NCBI GenBank assembly: GCA_035637455.1
Contig: DASPXE010000227.1
Coordinates: forward strand, 1-64,000
Length of the DNA stretch: 64,000 bases
Reading direction: 5' to 3'
Source: 20CM-4-69-16 sp035637455
GTDB taxonomy: Bacteria; Gemmatimonadota; Gemmatimonadetes; Gemmatimonadales; GWC2-71-9
The notes under the pieces were generated by a model. It was not told the DNA's origin. It saw only the letters and a list, made by a program, of their open reading frames with translations, and did not search any database. Below are positions 54,970-63,881 of the stretch, in pieces. The translations under genes were made by a program, and so were the position numbers. How positions within the stretch are numbered: position 1 is the first letter of the stretch; each line of letters starts with the position of its first letter.

Positions 54970-55976
54970 TAGCCGATGACCTTGACCTCGAGCTCCAGCT
55001 CGACGCCCAGCTTCTTGGCGACGGTCTTGCGCACGTGCTCGATCAGCTTGAGCACGTCGCTCGCCGTGGCGCTGCCGGTGTTGACGAAGTAGTTCGCATG
55101 CAGCGGCGACACCTGCGCGCCGCCGATGGTAAACCCCTTGAGGCCCGCTTCGTCGATCAAGGCCCCGGCGGTGCGCGGGCCCCCCGGGTTCTTGAACACC
55201 GAGCCGCAGCACGGTTGGTCGAACGGCGTCCCGGCCTTGCGCCAGCGGAGCAGCTTCCCCTGCAGCTCCTTCAGCTTGGCGGGCGGCTCCTCGATCAGCG
55301 CCAGCTTGGCCTCAAGCACGATCACAGGGCCGAGGTTCGACGCGCGGTACTTGTACGAGATCTGTTTGCGCTGGAGCTGTTTGATCTTGCCTTTCGCGTC
55401 CATCACGGTGACTTCCGTCACGACTTCGGCAAACTCCGCGCCGTGGCAGCCGGCATTCATGTAGACGCCCCCCCCCACGGTGCCGGGGACTCCGATGAAG
55501 CGCTCCACGCCGGCGAACCCCGCCTCGGCGGTGCGACGCGCCAGCAGCGGCGTCGGGAGGCCCGCACCGACGATCGCCGTCGCGCCTTTCATCTCGAACC
55601 GGTCGAGCCCCTTGCCGAGGCGGATCACGACGCCCGGGAAGCCTGTGTCCTTGATCAGCAAGTTCGAGCCTAGGCCGAGGGCGAGCCACGGCAGTCCGCG
55701 ACCCTGCGCCAGCTCGAGCGCCTTGACGACGTCATCGACGTCGGCGGGCATCACGAAGTAACGCGCCGGCCCGCCGATCCGATACGTGGTGTAGCGCGCC
55801 AGCGGCTCGTTCTCGAGCACGCGGCCGCGGAACTTGACTTTGGGCGCGGGTGGCGCTGGCGCGGACTTCGCCGCCGCCTTGGCCTTGGCTACGCCTTCAC
55901 GACCGGCGTGCGACTTCCCGTCGCGGGCTTTGCGGCCTCGTGCGGCTGCTTTTCGGTGCTCGTTCTTTCGTGCCAT
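54969..55976 (-). CDS. murB: UDP-N-acetylenolpyruvoylglucosamine reductase MurB
   Basis: FAD enzyme that makes UDP-MurNAc for peptidoglycan. The 335-aa protein has the FAD-binding TTYRIGGPARYFV, GLGSNLL, PGTVGGGVYMNAG, SYKYRASN and CGSVFKNP with the proton-donor serine. The first 45 residues are a Lys/Arg/Ala-rich extension not found in typical MurB. The ATG at 55976 has GAGGAG nine bases upstream, so the extension is probably translated even though it overlaps carB by 88 bp. GTG at 55820 would give a standard MurB but lacks such a site. Confidence 0.94.
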   Translation of the reverse strand: MARKNEHRKAAARGRKARDGKSHAGREGVAKAKAAAKSAPAPPAPKVKFRGRVLENEPLARYTTYRIGGPARYFVMPADVDDVVKALELAQGRGLPWLALGLGSNLLIKDTGFPGVVIRLGKGLDRFEMKGATAIVGAGLPTPLLARRTAEAGFAGVERFIGVPGTVGGGVYMNAGCHGAEFAEVVTEVTVMDAKGKIKQLQRKQISYKYRASNLGPVIVLEAKLALIEEPPAKLKELQGKLLRWRKAGTPFDQPCCGSVFKNPGGPRTAGALIDEAGLKGFTIGGAQVSPLHANYFVNTGSATASDVLKLIEHVRKTVAKKLGVELELEVKVIG

Positions 55977-58900
55977 TCTTGGAGACTCCTCACGCTGCCC
56001 GTACGGCTGCGCAGAGCGATGATCGCGTCGCAGGCGGCGCTCGCCGCCGACATCGTCGTCGTATAGGGCACGCGGTGCATCAGCGCCGCGCGCCGGATCG
56101 CGTAATCGTCCGCCTGCGTGAACTTGCCGAGGGGCGTGTTGATGAGCAGCTGGACTTCCCCGGACACGATCAAGTCGATCGCGTTGGGGCGTCCCTCGTG
56201 TACCTTGGCTACCCGCTCGGCCGGCACCCCGCGCGCCCGCAGGTACTGCTCCGTCCCTGCCGTGGCCACGATCCGGAATCCCAGCTCGTGGAAACGGCGG
56301 GCGATCGGGACCACGGTCGGCTTGTCCGAGTCGTTCACCGTCACGAAGATCGCTCCCGCGAGCGGTAGACTGCCGTCCGCGGCGATCTGCGCCTTGGCGA
56401 ACGCCATCCCGAAGCTGTCCGCGAACCCCATTACCTCCCCGGTCGACCGCATCTCCGGGCCCAGGATGGTATCGACCCCGGGGAGTTTCGTGAAGGGGAA
56501 GACCGCCTCCTTCACCGCCACCCCGGGGAGCGGAAGGTCATCGGGAAGCCCCAGTTCGTCCAGGGTCCGCCCGACGGTGACCGCGGCAGCGAGCCGGGCC
56601 AGCGACACCCCGGTCGCTTTGCTCACGAACGGAACCGTGCGGGAGGCCCGCGGGTTCACCTCGAGCACGTACACCACCCCATCCTTGATGGCGTACTGGA
56701 CGTTGATCAGCCCGACGACCCCGAGCGCCTCCGCGAACGCCTTGGTGTAGCGGCGCATCTCCGCGACCTGGCGGTCGCCGATCAGATACGGGGGCATGAC
56801 GCACGCCGAGTCTCCCGAGTGTACGCCGGCGTCCTCGATGTGCTGCATCACCCCCGCGATGACCGTCCGGCGGCCGTCGGCGATCGCGTCCACGTCGCCC
56901 TCGAAGGCGTCCTCGAGGAAGCGGTCGATCAGGACCGGATGCTCGGGCGCGACGCGGGCGGCTTTCTCGAAGTAATCGCGCAGGGACCCGTCGTCGTACA
57001 CAATCTCCATGGCCCGACCGCCGAGCACGTAGGAGGGCCGGACCAGCACGGGATACCCGATACGCTGGGCCACCTTTACCGCGTCGGCGACCGAGCGCGC
57101 CGTGCCGTTGGCCGGCTGCGTCACGCCCAGGCGCCGAGCCAGCGCCTCGAACCGCTCGCGGTCCTCGGCGACGTCGATCGAATCGGGCGGCGTGCCGAGG
57201 ATCGGGACGCCCGCCGCCTCGAGCGGCTTGGTCAACCGGAGCGGCGTCTGCCCGCCGAACTGGACCACCACTCCCTTGGGCCGCTCCCAGCGGACGATCT
57301 CGATCACATCCTCGAAGGTGAGCGGCTCGAAGTACAGCTTGTCCGAGATGTCGAAGTCGGTCGACACCGTCTCGGGGTTGGAGTTGATCATTATGGTCCG
57401 ATAGCCCAGCTCGCGGAAGGCGAGCCCCGCGCGGACGCAACAGTAGTCGAACTCCACCCCCTGCCCGATGCGGTTCGGACCGCTCCCGAGGATCACGATC
57501 CCCCGCTCCCCGAAGGGCTCGGACTCGTTCTCGGCGTCGTACGAGCTGTAAAGGTACGGCGTCGAGGAGGGGAACTCGCCAGCGCACGTGTCCACCGTCT
57601 TGTAGGCGGGGTGGATGCCCAGCTCCCAGCGCCGCGCGCGCAGCGCGTCCTCGGAGCTGCCGCGCAGGTCGCCGAGCTGTCGGTCGCTGAACCCCAGCCG
57701 CTTCATGCGCCGCAGCTCCGCCGCGCCGACGGACTCGAGCCGCGCGAACCAGCGCTCGGCCCCGATCAGCTCCTCCATCTGATAGAGGAACCACGCGTCG
57801 ATGCCCGTCGCTTCGGCCACCGCGTCGACGGGCAGCCCAGCGAGCAGCGCCCGCTTGATCTGAAAGACGCGCTCCGGGGTCGGAGTGCGGAGCGCCACGC
57901 GGACGTCCGCGAGGCCGTCGCTCGTCAACCGGTCGTCGGCGAGGGTGGGCCCGATGGCCCATCCAGGCCGCCCGGCCTCGAGCGCGCGCAGCCCCTTCTG
58001 GAACGCTTCCTTGAAGGTCCGCCCGATCGCCATCGCCTCACCGACTGACTTCATCTGCGTCGTGAGGCGGTAGTCCGCGGTGGGGAACTTTTCGAACGCG
58101 AACCGCGGTACCTTGACCACGACGTAGTCGAGCACCGGCTCGAACGACGCCGGCGTCGTCCGGGTGATGTCGTTGGGAAGCTCGTCCAGGGTGTAGCCCA
58201 CGGCGAGCTTGGTTCCGATGCGCGCGATGGGAAATCCGGTCGCTTTGGACGCCAGCGCGGAGCTGCGCGATACCCGCGGGTTCATCTCGATCACCAGCAT
58301 TTCGCCGTCGGCGGGATTCACGGCGAACTGGATATTGCAGCCGCCCGCCTCGACCCCGATCTCGCGAATGATAGCGATCGCCGAGTCCCGCATCCGCTGG
58401 TACTCACGGTCGGTCAGGGTCATCGCGGGCGCGACGGTGATGGAGTCGCCAGTGTGAACCCCCATCGGGTCGACGTTCTCGATCGAGCAGACGATCACGA
58501 CGTTGTCTCGGGCGTCGCGCATCACTTCGAGCTCGAACTCCTTCCACCCGAGCACGCTGCGTTCGATGAGCGTGGTGTGCACCGGCGAGAGCTCGAGCGC
58601 GCGCGCGACCAGCTCCTCGAATTCGGCGCGGTTGTATGCGACACCGCCACCGGTCCCGCCGAGCGTGAACGACGGGCGCAGGATCGCCGGATACCCGGTC
58701 TCGGCCACGATCACCAGCGCTTCCGCCACCGTCGCGGCCGTGCGCCCCACGGGCGTAGCCAGGCCGATGCGGTGCATCGCCGTCGCGAACTCTGCGCGGT
58801 CCTCGGCCATCTGGATCGCGCGGGCGTTCGCCCCGATCAGCTCTACCCCGTGGCGCTCGAGCGTGCCGTCCCGCACGAGCGCCATCGCCACGTTCAACGC

Positions 58901-59182
58901 CGTTTGGCCCCCCATCGTGGGCAGCAGGGCGTCGGGGCGCTCGCGCTCGATCACTTTGCGCACCCAGTCCGGTGTGACAGGCTCGATGTAGGTCCGGTCC
59001 GCGAGCTCGGGGTCGGTCATGATCGTGGCCGGGTTCGAGTTCACGAGCACGACCGTGTAGCCTTCTTCCTTGAGGGCCTTCACGGCCTGCGTGCCCGAAT
59101 AGTCGAACTCAGCGGCCTGCCCGATCACGATCGGGCCCGACCCGAGCAGCAGGATGCGGCGCAGGTCAGTTCGCTTGGGCAT
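55889..59182 (-). CDS. carB: carbamoyl-phosphate synthase large chain
   Basis: Makes carbamoyl phosphate for arginine and pyrimidines with the CarA glutaminase, which is not in this window. The 1097-aa protein shows two ATP-grasp halves: ILLLGSGPIVIGQAAEFDYSG at the start and VILGSGPNRIGQGVEFDYC in the middle, plus a C-terminal MGS-like regulatory domain (about 945-1065) and a short charged tail. Normal length. Confidence 0.97.
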   Translation of the reverse strand: MPKRTDLRRILLLGSGPIVIGQAAEFDYSGTQAVKALKEEGYTVVLVNSNPATIMTDPELADRTYIEPVTPDWVRKVIERERPDALLPTMGGQTALNVAMALVRDGTLERHGVELIGANARAIQMAEDRAEFATAMHRIGLATPVGRTAATVAEALVIVAETGYPAILRPSFTLGGTGGGVAYNRAEFEELVARALELSPVHTTLIERSVLGWKEFELEVMRDARDNVVIVCSIENVDPMGVHTGDSITVAPAMTLTDREYQRMRDSAIAIIREIGVEAGGCNIQFAVNPADGEMLVIEMNPRVSRSSALASKATGFPIARIGTKLAVGYTLDELPNDITRTTPASFEPVLDYVVVKVPRFAFEKFPTADYRLTTQMKSVGEAMAIGRTFKEAFQKGLRALEAGRPGWAIGPTLADDRLTSDGLADVRVALRTPTPERVFQIKRALLAGLPVDAVAEATGIDAWFLYQMEELIGAERWFARLESVGAAELRRMKRLGFSDRQLGDLRGSSEDALRARRWELGIHPAYKTVDTCAGEFPSSTPYLYSSYDAENESEPFGERGIVILGSGPNRIGQGVEFDYCCVRAGLAFRELGYRTIMINSNPETVSTDFDISDKLYFEPLTFEDVIEIVRWERPKGVVVQFGGQTPLRLTKPLEAAGVPILGTPPDSIDVAEDRERFEALARRLGVTQPANGTARSVADAVKVAQRIGYPVLVRPSYVLGGRAMEIVYDDGSLRDYFEKAARVAPEHPVLIDRFLEDAFEGDVDAIADGRRTVIAGVMQHIEDAGVHSGDSACVMPPYLIGDRQVAEMRRYTKAFAEALGVVGLINVQYAIKDGVVYVLEVNPRASRTVPFVSKATGVSLARLAAAVTVGRTLDELGLPDDLPLPGVAVKEAVFPFTKLPGVDTILGPEMRSTGEVMGFADSFGMAFAKAQIAADGSLPLAGAIFVTVNDSDKPTVVPIARRFHELGFRIVATAGTEQYLRARGVPAERVAKVHEGRPNAIDLIVSGEVQLLINTPLGKFTQADDYAIRRAALMHRVPYTTTMSAASAACDAIIALRSRTGSVRSLQEWHERTSTEKQPHEAAKPATGSRTPVVKA

Positions 59183-60134
59183 CGAGCACGTCTCGCAGCG
59201 TGTCGTCGAGCGAGTAGCGCGGCGTCCAGCCGGTCGCCGCTCGGAGCTTGGCGCCGTCCCCGACCAGATGGGCGATGTCCGCCGGGCGCATCAGCTCGGC
59301 GTCGACCTCGGGAATCGGCCGCACGCCCACGAGGTCGGCGAGCTTGAAGAACAGCTGCTCGAGCGTGACGCCCTCACCCGAGGCCACGTTGTAGATTTGC
59401 CCCGGCTGTCCCCGCACCAGCAGCCGCGTGTAGGCGTCCACCACGTCGCGCACGTGCAGGAACTCCCGCACGGGCTCGAGGTTGCCGACCTTGACCACCG
59501 GTGCCCCGACGCGCTTGGCGAACTTGAGTCGCTGGGCCAGCGCCGGCACGACGAACCGCACATCCTGGCCCGGTCCGGTGTGCGCGAAGGGCCGCGCCAC
59601 CACGACACGCAGCCCCGCTCGGCGCCACGTCTCCAGGGCGGCCAGCTCCGCGCCGGCCTTGCTGGCGGCGTACGGCGAGCACGGCGCGACGGGATCGGTC
59701 TCCCGCCGCGGCCGGGGGGGCGGCTCCCCGCAGCCGTACACTTCGCTGGTCGAGACCACGAGCACGAGCGGATCGGCCCGGCCCTCGCCCTTGGCCGCGG
59801 CGAGGACGTGAACCAGGCGTGCGGTGCCGCCCGCGTTCACGTCCCACGCCTGGCCGGGATCCCGCGCGGCGTCGGGCCCCGACGCCACCGCCGCGAGATG
59901 CACGACCGCGTCGTAGAGCGGCTCCCCACATGTCCGCACCGACGCGTCATCGGTCAGCTCCAAGGGCACCCATCGCACCGCGGCGCGCTCCTCCGGAGCG
60001 AGGTCCCCGCCCCCGCCGGCGGGGACCGGTTGCGACGGACGCACTGCGCCGTACACCTCGCGACCGTCGTCGAGCAAGCGTCGGATCAGCCAGCGTCCCA
60101 CGAACCCGTCCGCGCCGGTCACCAGCACCTTCAC
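59166..60134 (-). CDS. NAD-dependent sugar reductase/epimerase, probable GDP-4-keto-6-deoxy-mannose reductase
   Basis: 322-aa short-chain dehydrogenase with GADGFVGRWL, STSEVYGCG and SPYAASKAG (Tyr and Lys). Coupled to gmd by a 4-bp overlap (GTGA), it probably reduces the Gmd product to GDP-D-rhamnose (Rmd type); a fucose-synthase role is less likely by sequence. A 10-bp-stem palindrome (60002-60027) lies in its coding region. Confidence 0.85.
   Translation of the reverse strand: MKVLVTGADGFVGRWLIRRLLDDGREVYGAVRPSQPVPAGGGGDLAPEERAAVRWVPLELTDDASVRTCGEPLYDAVVHLAAVASGPDAARDPGQAWDVNAGGTARLVHVLAAAKGEGRADPLVLVVSTSEVYGCGEPPPRPRRETDPVAPCSPYAASKAGAELAALETWRRAGLRVVVARPFAHTGPGQDVRFVVPALAQRLKFAKRVGAPVVKVGNLEPVREFLHVRDVVDAYTRLLVRGQPGQIYNVASGEGVTLEQLFFKLADLVGVRPIPEVDAELMRPADIAHLVGDGAKLRAATGWTPRYSLDDTLRDVLDAQAN
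60002..60027. repeat. GC-rich palindrome in coding region
   Basis: Perfect 10-bp stem GGTCCCCGCC / GGCGGGGACC around a 6-base loop, encoding a PAGGGGD linker of the sugar reductase. Confidence 0.5.
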
Positions 60135-61165
60135 GCGACGCGCTCCACATCGGCGTCCACCATCATCTCGACGAGCGCGCGAAAGTCGACGCGGGGGGTC
60201 CAGCCGAGCTCGCGCTGGGCCCGCGCCGGGTCCGCCTGCAGCGTGTCGACCTCCGCCGGGCGCACGAAGCGCGGATCCACCTTGACGTACTGCTTCCAGT
60301 CGAGCCCGACGTGCCGGAACGCCACTTCGCACAACTCGCGCACCGTGTGCGTCTCGCCCGTCCCCACCACGTAATCCGCGGGCCGGGGCTGCTGCAGCAT
60401 GCGCCACATCGCGTCCACGTAGTCTCCGGCGAAGCCCCAGTCGCGCCGCGCATCCAAGTTGCCGAGCCGCAGCTCCCGGTCCTTCCCCTTCACGATGCGC
60501 GCGACCCCGTGGCTGATCTTGCGGCTCACGAATTCCAGCCCGCGCCGCGGCGACTCATGGTTGAAGAGAATCCCGCTCGTCGCGTACAGCCCGTACGACT
60601 CGCGGTAGTTCACCGTGATCCAGTGCCCGTACACCTTGGCGACCCCGTAGGGGGATCGCGGGTAGAAGGGCGTCGTCTCCCGCTGCGGGGTCTCCTGCAC
60701 CTTGCCGAACATCTCGGAGGAGCTCGCCTGGTACACGCGTGCCTCCGGGCGCACCAGACGGACCGCCTCGAGGAGGCGGGTCACGCCGAGCGCCGTGAAC
60801 TCACCCGTGAGCACCGGCTGGCTCCACGACGTCGGCACGAAGCTCTGGGCGGCGAGGTTGTAGACCTCGTGGGGCGCGGCGTCCTTCACCACGCTGGTGA
60901 GGGAATGCTGGTCGAGCAGATCGGCGGGGACGATGTGGACGCGGTCGAGCAGATGGCCGATGCGCTCGTAGGAGTCGTGGGAGGTGCGCCGCACGACGCC
61001 CACCACTTCGTAGCCCTTGGCGAGCAGCAACTCGGCGAGATACGAGCCGTCCTGGCCGGTGATGCCGGTGATCAGCGCGGTCCGGCGGGGTTGCCCGACC
61101 CCGCCGGCGGGTTTAGGTTTGGGCGCCCTGCCCTGACGGGCGGGGCTACGATGCTTGGCACTCAT
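60131..61165 (-). CDS. gmd: GDP-mannose 4,6-dehydratase
   Basis: Converts GDP-mannose to GDP-4-keto-6-deoxy-mannose. The 344-aa protein has ALITGITGQDGSYLAELLL (30-48), SSSEMFG, SPYGVAKVYGHW (Tyr and Lys) and NHESPRRG. The first 28 residues are a basic, Pro/Gly-rich extension coded partly by a GC-rich palindrome. Its ATG is only 20 bp from the divergent rpmB start, so its promoter must lie inside rpmB. It heads the long chain running to rimI. Confidence 0.95.
   Translation of the reverse strand: MSAKHRSPARQGRAPKPKPAGGVGQPRRTALITGITGQDGSYLAELLLAKGYEVVGVVRRTSHDSYERIGHLLDRVHIVPADLLDQHSLTSVVKDAAPHEVYNLAAQSFVPTSWSQPVLTGEFTALGVTRLLEAVRLVRPEARVYQASSSEMFGKVQETPQRETTPFYPRSPYGVAKVYGHWITVNYRESYGLYATSGILFNHESPRRGLEFVSRKISHGVARIVKGKDRELRLGNLDARRDWGFAGDYVDAMWRMLQQPRPADYVVGTGETHTVRELCEVAFRHVGLDWKQYVKVDPRFVRPAEVDTLQADPARAQRELGWTPRVDFRALVEMMVDADVERVA
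61082..61107. repeat. GC-rich palindrome in gmd N-terminal extension
   Basis: Perfect 9-bp arms CCGGCGGGG / CCCCGCCGG with an 8-base loop, in the codons for the KPAGGVGQP extension of Gmd. Confidence 0.5.
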
Positions 61166-61185
61166 CTTTTCCGTGAGACCGGTCC

Positions 61186-61377
61186 ATGGCGCGAGTGTGC
61201 GAGATCTGTGGCAAGGGCCCCATGACGGGACACAACGTCAGCCACGCGAACAACAAGACGAACCGCCGCTGGTACCCCAACCTGCAGCGCGTGCGTGCGG
61301 TCGTGAACGGGACCACGCGACGGCTGCGGGTGTGCACCCGCTGCCTCAAGTCGAACCGCGTCACGAAAGCAGCCTAA
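61186..61377 (+). CDS. rpmB: 50S ribosomal protein L28
   Basis: 63-aa ribosomal protein starting MARVCEICGKGPMTGHNVSHA. It keeps two Cys-x2-Cys pairs (CEIC, CTRC), so it is the zinc-binding form. It is the only plus-strand ribosomal gene here and is divergent from gmd with 20 bp between starts, so its promoter must lie within gmd. It converges with rplQ. Confidence 0.97.
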   Translation: MARVCEICGKGPMTGHNVSHANNKTNRRWYPNLQRVRAVVNGTTRRLRVCTRCLKSNRVTKAA

Positions 61378-61379
61378 CG

Positions 61380-61402
61380 AAAAGGGGGACCCAGGGTCCC
61401 CC
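61380..61402 (-). terminator. intrinsic terminator of the rpsM-rplQ operon
   Basis: GGGGGACCC (61384-61392) and GGGTCCCCC (61394-61402) form a strong stem. On the minus strand it is followed by TTTT (61383-61380), correct for transcripts coming from rplQ. On the plus strand no T-run follows, so for rpmB it may act only as a 3-prime stabilising hairpin. Confidence 0.75.
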
Positions 61403-61432
61403 TCGCGCCGGCGCCATCTCCCCGCCGTTCCG

Positions 61433-61789
61433 TCACTCACCCAGCAGTTCGATCCGAGCCACTTCGGCGCCGTCGCCCGAGCGATGGCCCAGCTTGATGA
61501 TCCTGGTGTAACCGCCGGGACGCGCAGCGAAGCGCGGCCCCAGGTCCTTGAAGAGCCGGTGGGTCACCGCCCGGTCCTTGATGCGTCGCTCCACCTGGCG
61601 GCGGGCGTGCAGATCCCCGCGCCGCGCGAGCGTGATGAGGCGCTCGGCGTAGGGCCGCAGCTCTTTGGCCTTCGCTTCCGTCGTGACGATGCGGTCGTGG
61701 CGGAACAGGCTGGTGGCGAGATTCGCGAGCAGCGCCTTCTTGTGACTCGCCGTGCGCGACAGCTGCCGGCCCTTGGCGCGGTGCCGCAT
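61433..61789 (-). CDS. rplQ: 50S ribosomal protein L17
   Basis: 118-aa ribosomal protein starting MRHRAKGRQLSRTASHKKALLANL, the L17 signature, with TRIIKLGHRSGDGA near the end. It shares a base with the rpoA stop (TAATG) and ends the operon 31 bp before the terminator. Confidence 0.97.
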   Translation of the reverse strand: MRHRAKGRQLSRTASHKKALLANLATSLFRHDRIVTTEAKAKELRPYAERLITLARRGDLHARRQVERRIKDRAVTHRLFKDLGPRFAARPGGYTRIIKLGHRSGDGAEVARIELLGE

Positions 61790-62844
61790 TACTCGCCCTC
61801 TCCCTCGGTGACCTGGGCTTGCGGCGGCACGCCCTGCTCCAGGACGCGCAGCTCACCTTCAGCCTCCTCGACCTTCATCGCGAAGTTCAGCCCTTCGCGA
61901 CGCAGCAGCTCGGCGATCTCCCCCAGCGCCTTCTCGCCGACGTTCTTCACCTTCAGCAAGTCCTCCTCGCGGTACTGGACCAGGTCGCCGAGCGTGCGGA
62001 TGTTCGAGTTCTTGAGCGAGTTCACCGACCGCACGGACAAGCCGACGTCGTCGATGCTGCGGCTCAGCACCTCGCGCAGCCGGCCCGCGGCAGCGCCGCC
62101 GTTCCCCGCGGGCGGCGCCGCCACCATCGGCACCTTGCCGAAGTCGACGAAGAAGCGGAAGTGCTCCTGCGCGAGCGCGGCGGCGTACGCCACCGCGTCC
62201 TCCGGCGTGATCGTCCCGTTCGTCTCGACCGTGAGCGTGAGCCGGTCATAGTCGGTACGTTGCCCGACGCGCGTCTCCGCAACGGTGAAGTTCGCCCGCC
62301 GCACCGGATTGTAGATCGAGTCGATGCGGACGACGTCCACGGGCATAGTGCGGTCGAGCGGATGCTGCTCGGCCTCCACATAGCCGCGGCCCTTGTTGAC
62401 GTACAGCTCGCCCCCGATCTCCCGGTCCTCCTGCAGCGTGAACAGCAGCTGGTCCGGGTTCACGATCGTGACGGCGCTGTGCGCCTCGATGTCACGGGCG
62501 TAGACGGGACCCGACTTGCCATGCTTGATGTGGAGTACCGCCTCGTCGACGTCGGGCGCGACGACGAGGGTCAGTTGCTTCAGCCGCTGGATGATCTGGT
62601 GCACGTCTTCGACGACGCCCGGAATAGTCTGGTGCTCGTGCACCACACCGTCCAGGCGGAACGCCCACACCGCCGCGCCGCGCAGCGAGGAGAGCAGCAT
62701 CCGTCGCAGCGAGTTGCCGAGGGTGTAGCCGTAGCCCCGCTCGAGCGGCTGCAGGCGGAACTCGGCGGCGTTCTGGTTGTCCTCCCGCTTGGTCATCTCG
62801 ACCAGATGGGGCCGGACGAGGCCGGTCAAATCCAGAGTCGTCAT
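61789..62844 (-). CDS. rpoA: DNA-directed RNA polymerase alpha subunit
   Basis: 351-aa assembly and activator-contact subunit. N-terminal domain with PLERGYGYTLGNSLRRMLLSSL, and C-terminal domain with LKNSNIRTLGDLV and LLKVKNVGEKALGEI for UP-element and regulator binding. An Ala/Gly linker separates them. ATG at 62844 shares a base with the rpsD stop (TGATG). Confidence 0.98.
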   Translation of the reverse strand: MTTLDLTGLVRPHLVEMTKREDNQNAAEFRLQPLERGYGYTLGNSLRRMLLSSLRGAAVWAFRLDGVVHEHQTIPGVVEDVHQIIQRLKQLTLVVAPDVDEAVLHIKHGKSGPVYARDIEAHSAVTIVNPDQLLFTLQEDREIGGELYVNKGRGYVEAEQHPLDRTMPVDVVRIDSIYNPVRRANFTVAETRVGQRTDYDRLTLTVETNGTITPEDAVAYAAALAQEHFRFFVDFGKVPMVAAPPAGNGGAAAGRLREVLSRSIDDVGLSVRSVNSLKNSNIRTLGDLVQYREEDLLKVKNVGEKALGEIAELLRREGLNFAMKVEEAEGELRVLEQGVPPQAQVTEGEGE

Positions 62845-63479
62845 CACTTGGAATAGAGCTCGACGATTAGCTGTTCTTGCGCGGCGATCGGGATGGCGTC
62901 GCGGGTGGGCCGCTCCGTCATCTTGCCGAGCGCCTTGTCGGGATCGACGTGAATCCACGTCACGGGCTGCGAGCGGCCGAACTGCTCGAGCGCGTGTTTC
63001 ACTTGTACCATCTCGCGGCTCGCGTCGGCCACCTTCACCTCATCTCCGGGGCGTACCCGGTACGAGGGGATGTCGACGGTCCGGGCGTTCACCTGGATGT
63101 GCCGGTGCCGCACGAGCTGGCGCGCCTGTCGGCGCGAGACCGCGAAGCCCATCCGGTACACGAGGTTGTCCAGGCGGCTCTCCAGCGCCACCAGCAGGGC
63201 CTCGCCCGTCACGCCCGGCTCCTTGAGCACGCGATCGAAGATGTTGCGGAACTGGCGCTCCGATAGCCCGTAGATCCGTTTGACCTTCTGCTTCTCGCGC
63301 AGCTGGCGGGCGTACTCTGATGCCTTGCGCCGGCGCCCCGAGGACTGGCCGTGCTGGCCAGGGGCGTAGGCGCGCCGCTCCACGGCGCATTTCTCCGTGA
63401 GGCAACGCGTCCCCTTGAGGAAGAGCTTCGTCCCCTCGCGGCGGCACAGCTTACAGGCGGGGCCGGTGTAGCGTGCCAT
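62844..63479 (-). CDS. rpsD: 30S ribosomal protein S4
   Basis: 211-aa primary 16S rRNA-binding protein, starting MARYTGPACKLCRREG. It has the zinc-form cysteines (CKLC ... CLTEKC) and an S4 domain with SRLDNLVYRMGFAVSRRQARQLV. 3 bp separate it from rpsK. Confidence 0.98.
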   Translation of the reverse strand: MARYTGPACKLCRREGTKLFLKGTRCLTEKCAVERRAYAPGQHGQSSGRRRKASEYARQLREKQKVKRIYGLSERQFRNIFDRVLKEPGVTGEALLVALESRLDNLVYRMGFAVSRRQARQLVRHRHIQVNARTVDIPSYRVRPGDEVKVADASREMVQVKHALEQFGRSQPVTWIHVDPDKALGKMTERPTRDAIPIAAQEQLIVELYSK

Positions 63480-63482
63480 CGG

Positions 63483-63881
63483 TCAGACGCGCCGTTTCTT
63501 GGGCGGCCGGCAGCCGTTGTGCGGAATCGGCGTGACGTCGCGAATCGACCGGATCTGCAGGCCGGCGGTCGCGAGCGCCTGGATCGCCGACTCGCGGCCC
63601 GAGCCCGGCCCCTGGACCCGGACGTGCACACGGCGCACGCCCAGGTTGAGCGCCTCGCGCGCCGCCTGCTCCGCAGCCACGGTGGCCGCGAACGGCGTGG
63701 ACTTCTTGGAGCCCTGGAACCCGGCCTTGCCTGACGAGCCCCACGTGATGGCGTTTCCCTGCATGTCGGTGATCGTGATCAGCGTGTTGTTGAACGTCGC
63801 CGTGATGTGGGCGATGCCCTCGGCCTCCACGACCTTCTTGGCGCGCTTCGCGCTTCCCGCCGCCGGCTTCGCTTGTGCCAT
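63483..63881 (-). CDS. rpsK: 30S ribosomal protein S11
   Basis: 132-aa ribosomal protein with AHITATFNNTLITITD, GSSGKAGFQGSKKSTPFAA and the C-terminal DVTPIPHNGCRPPKKRRV. ATG at 63881 follows the rpsM stop directly. Confidence 0.98.
   Translation of the reverse strand: MAQAKPAAGSAKRAKKVVEAEGIAHITATFNNTLITITDMQGNAITWGSSGKAGFQGSKKSTPFAATVAAEQAAREALNLGVRRVHVRVQGPGSGRESAIQALATAGLQIRSIRDVTPIPHNGCRPPKKRRV

Noticed and set aside
61384..61402. Bidirectional terminator for rpmB as well as rplQ
   Set aside because: Only the minus-strand side has a T-run; the plus-strand side continues CTCGCG, so intrinsic termination of rpmB there is not supported.
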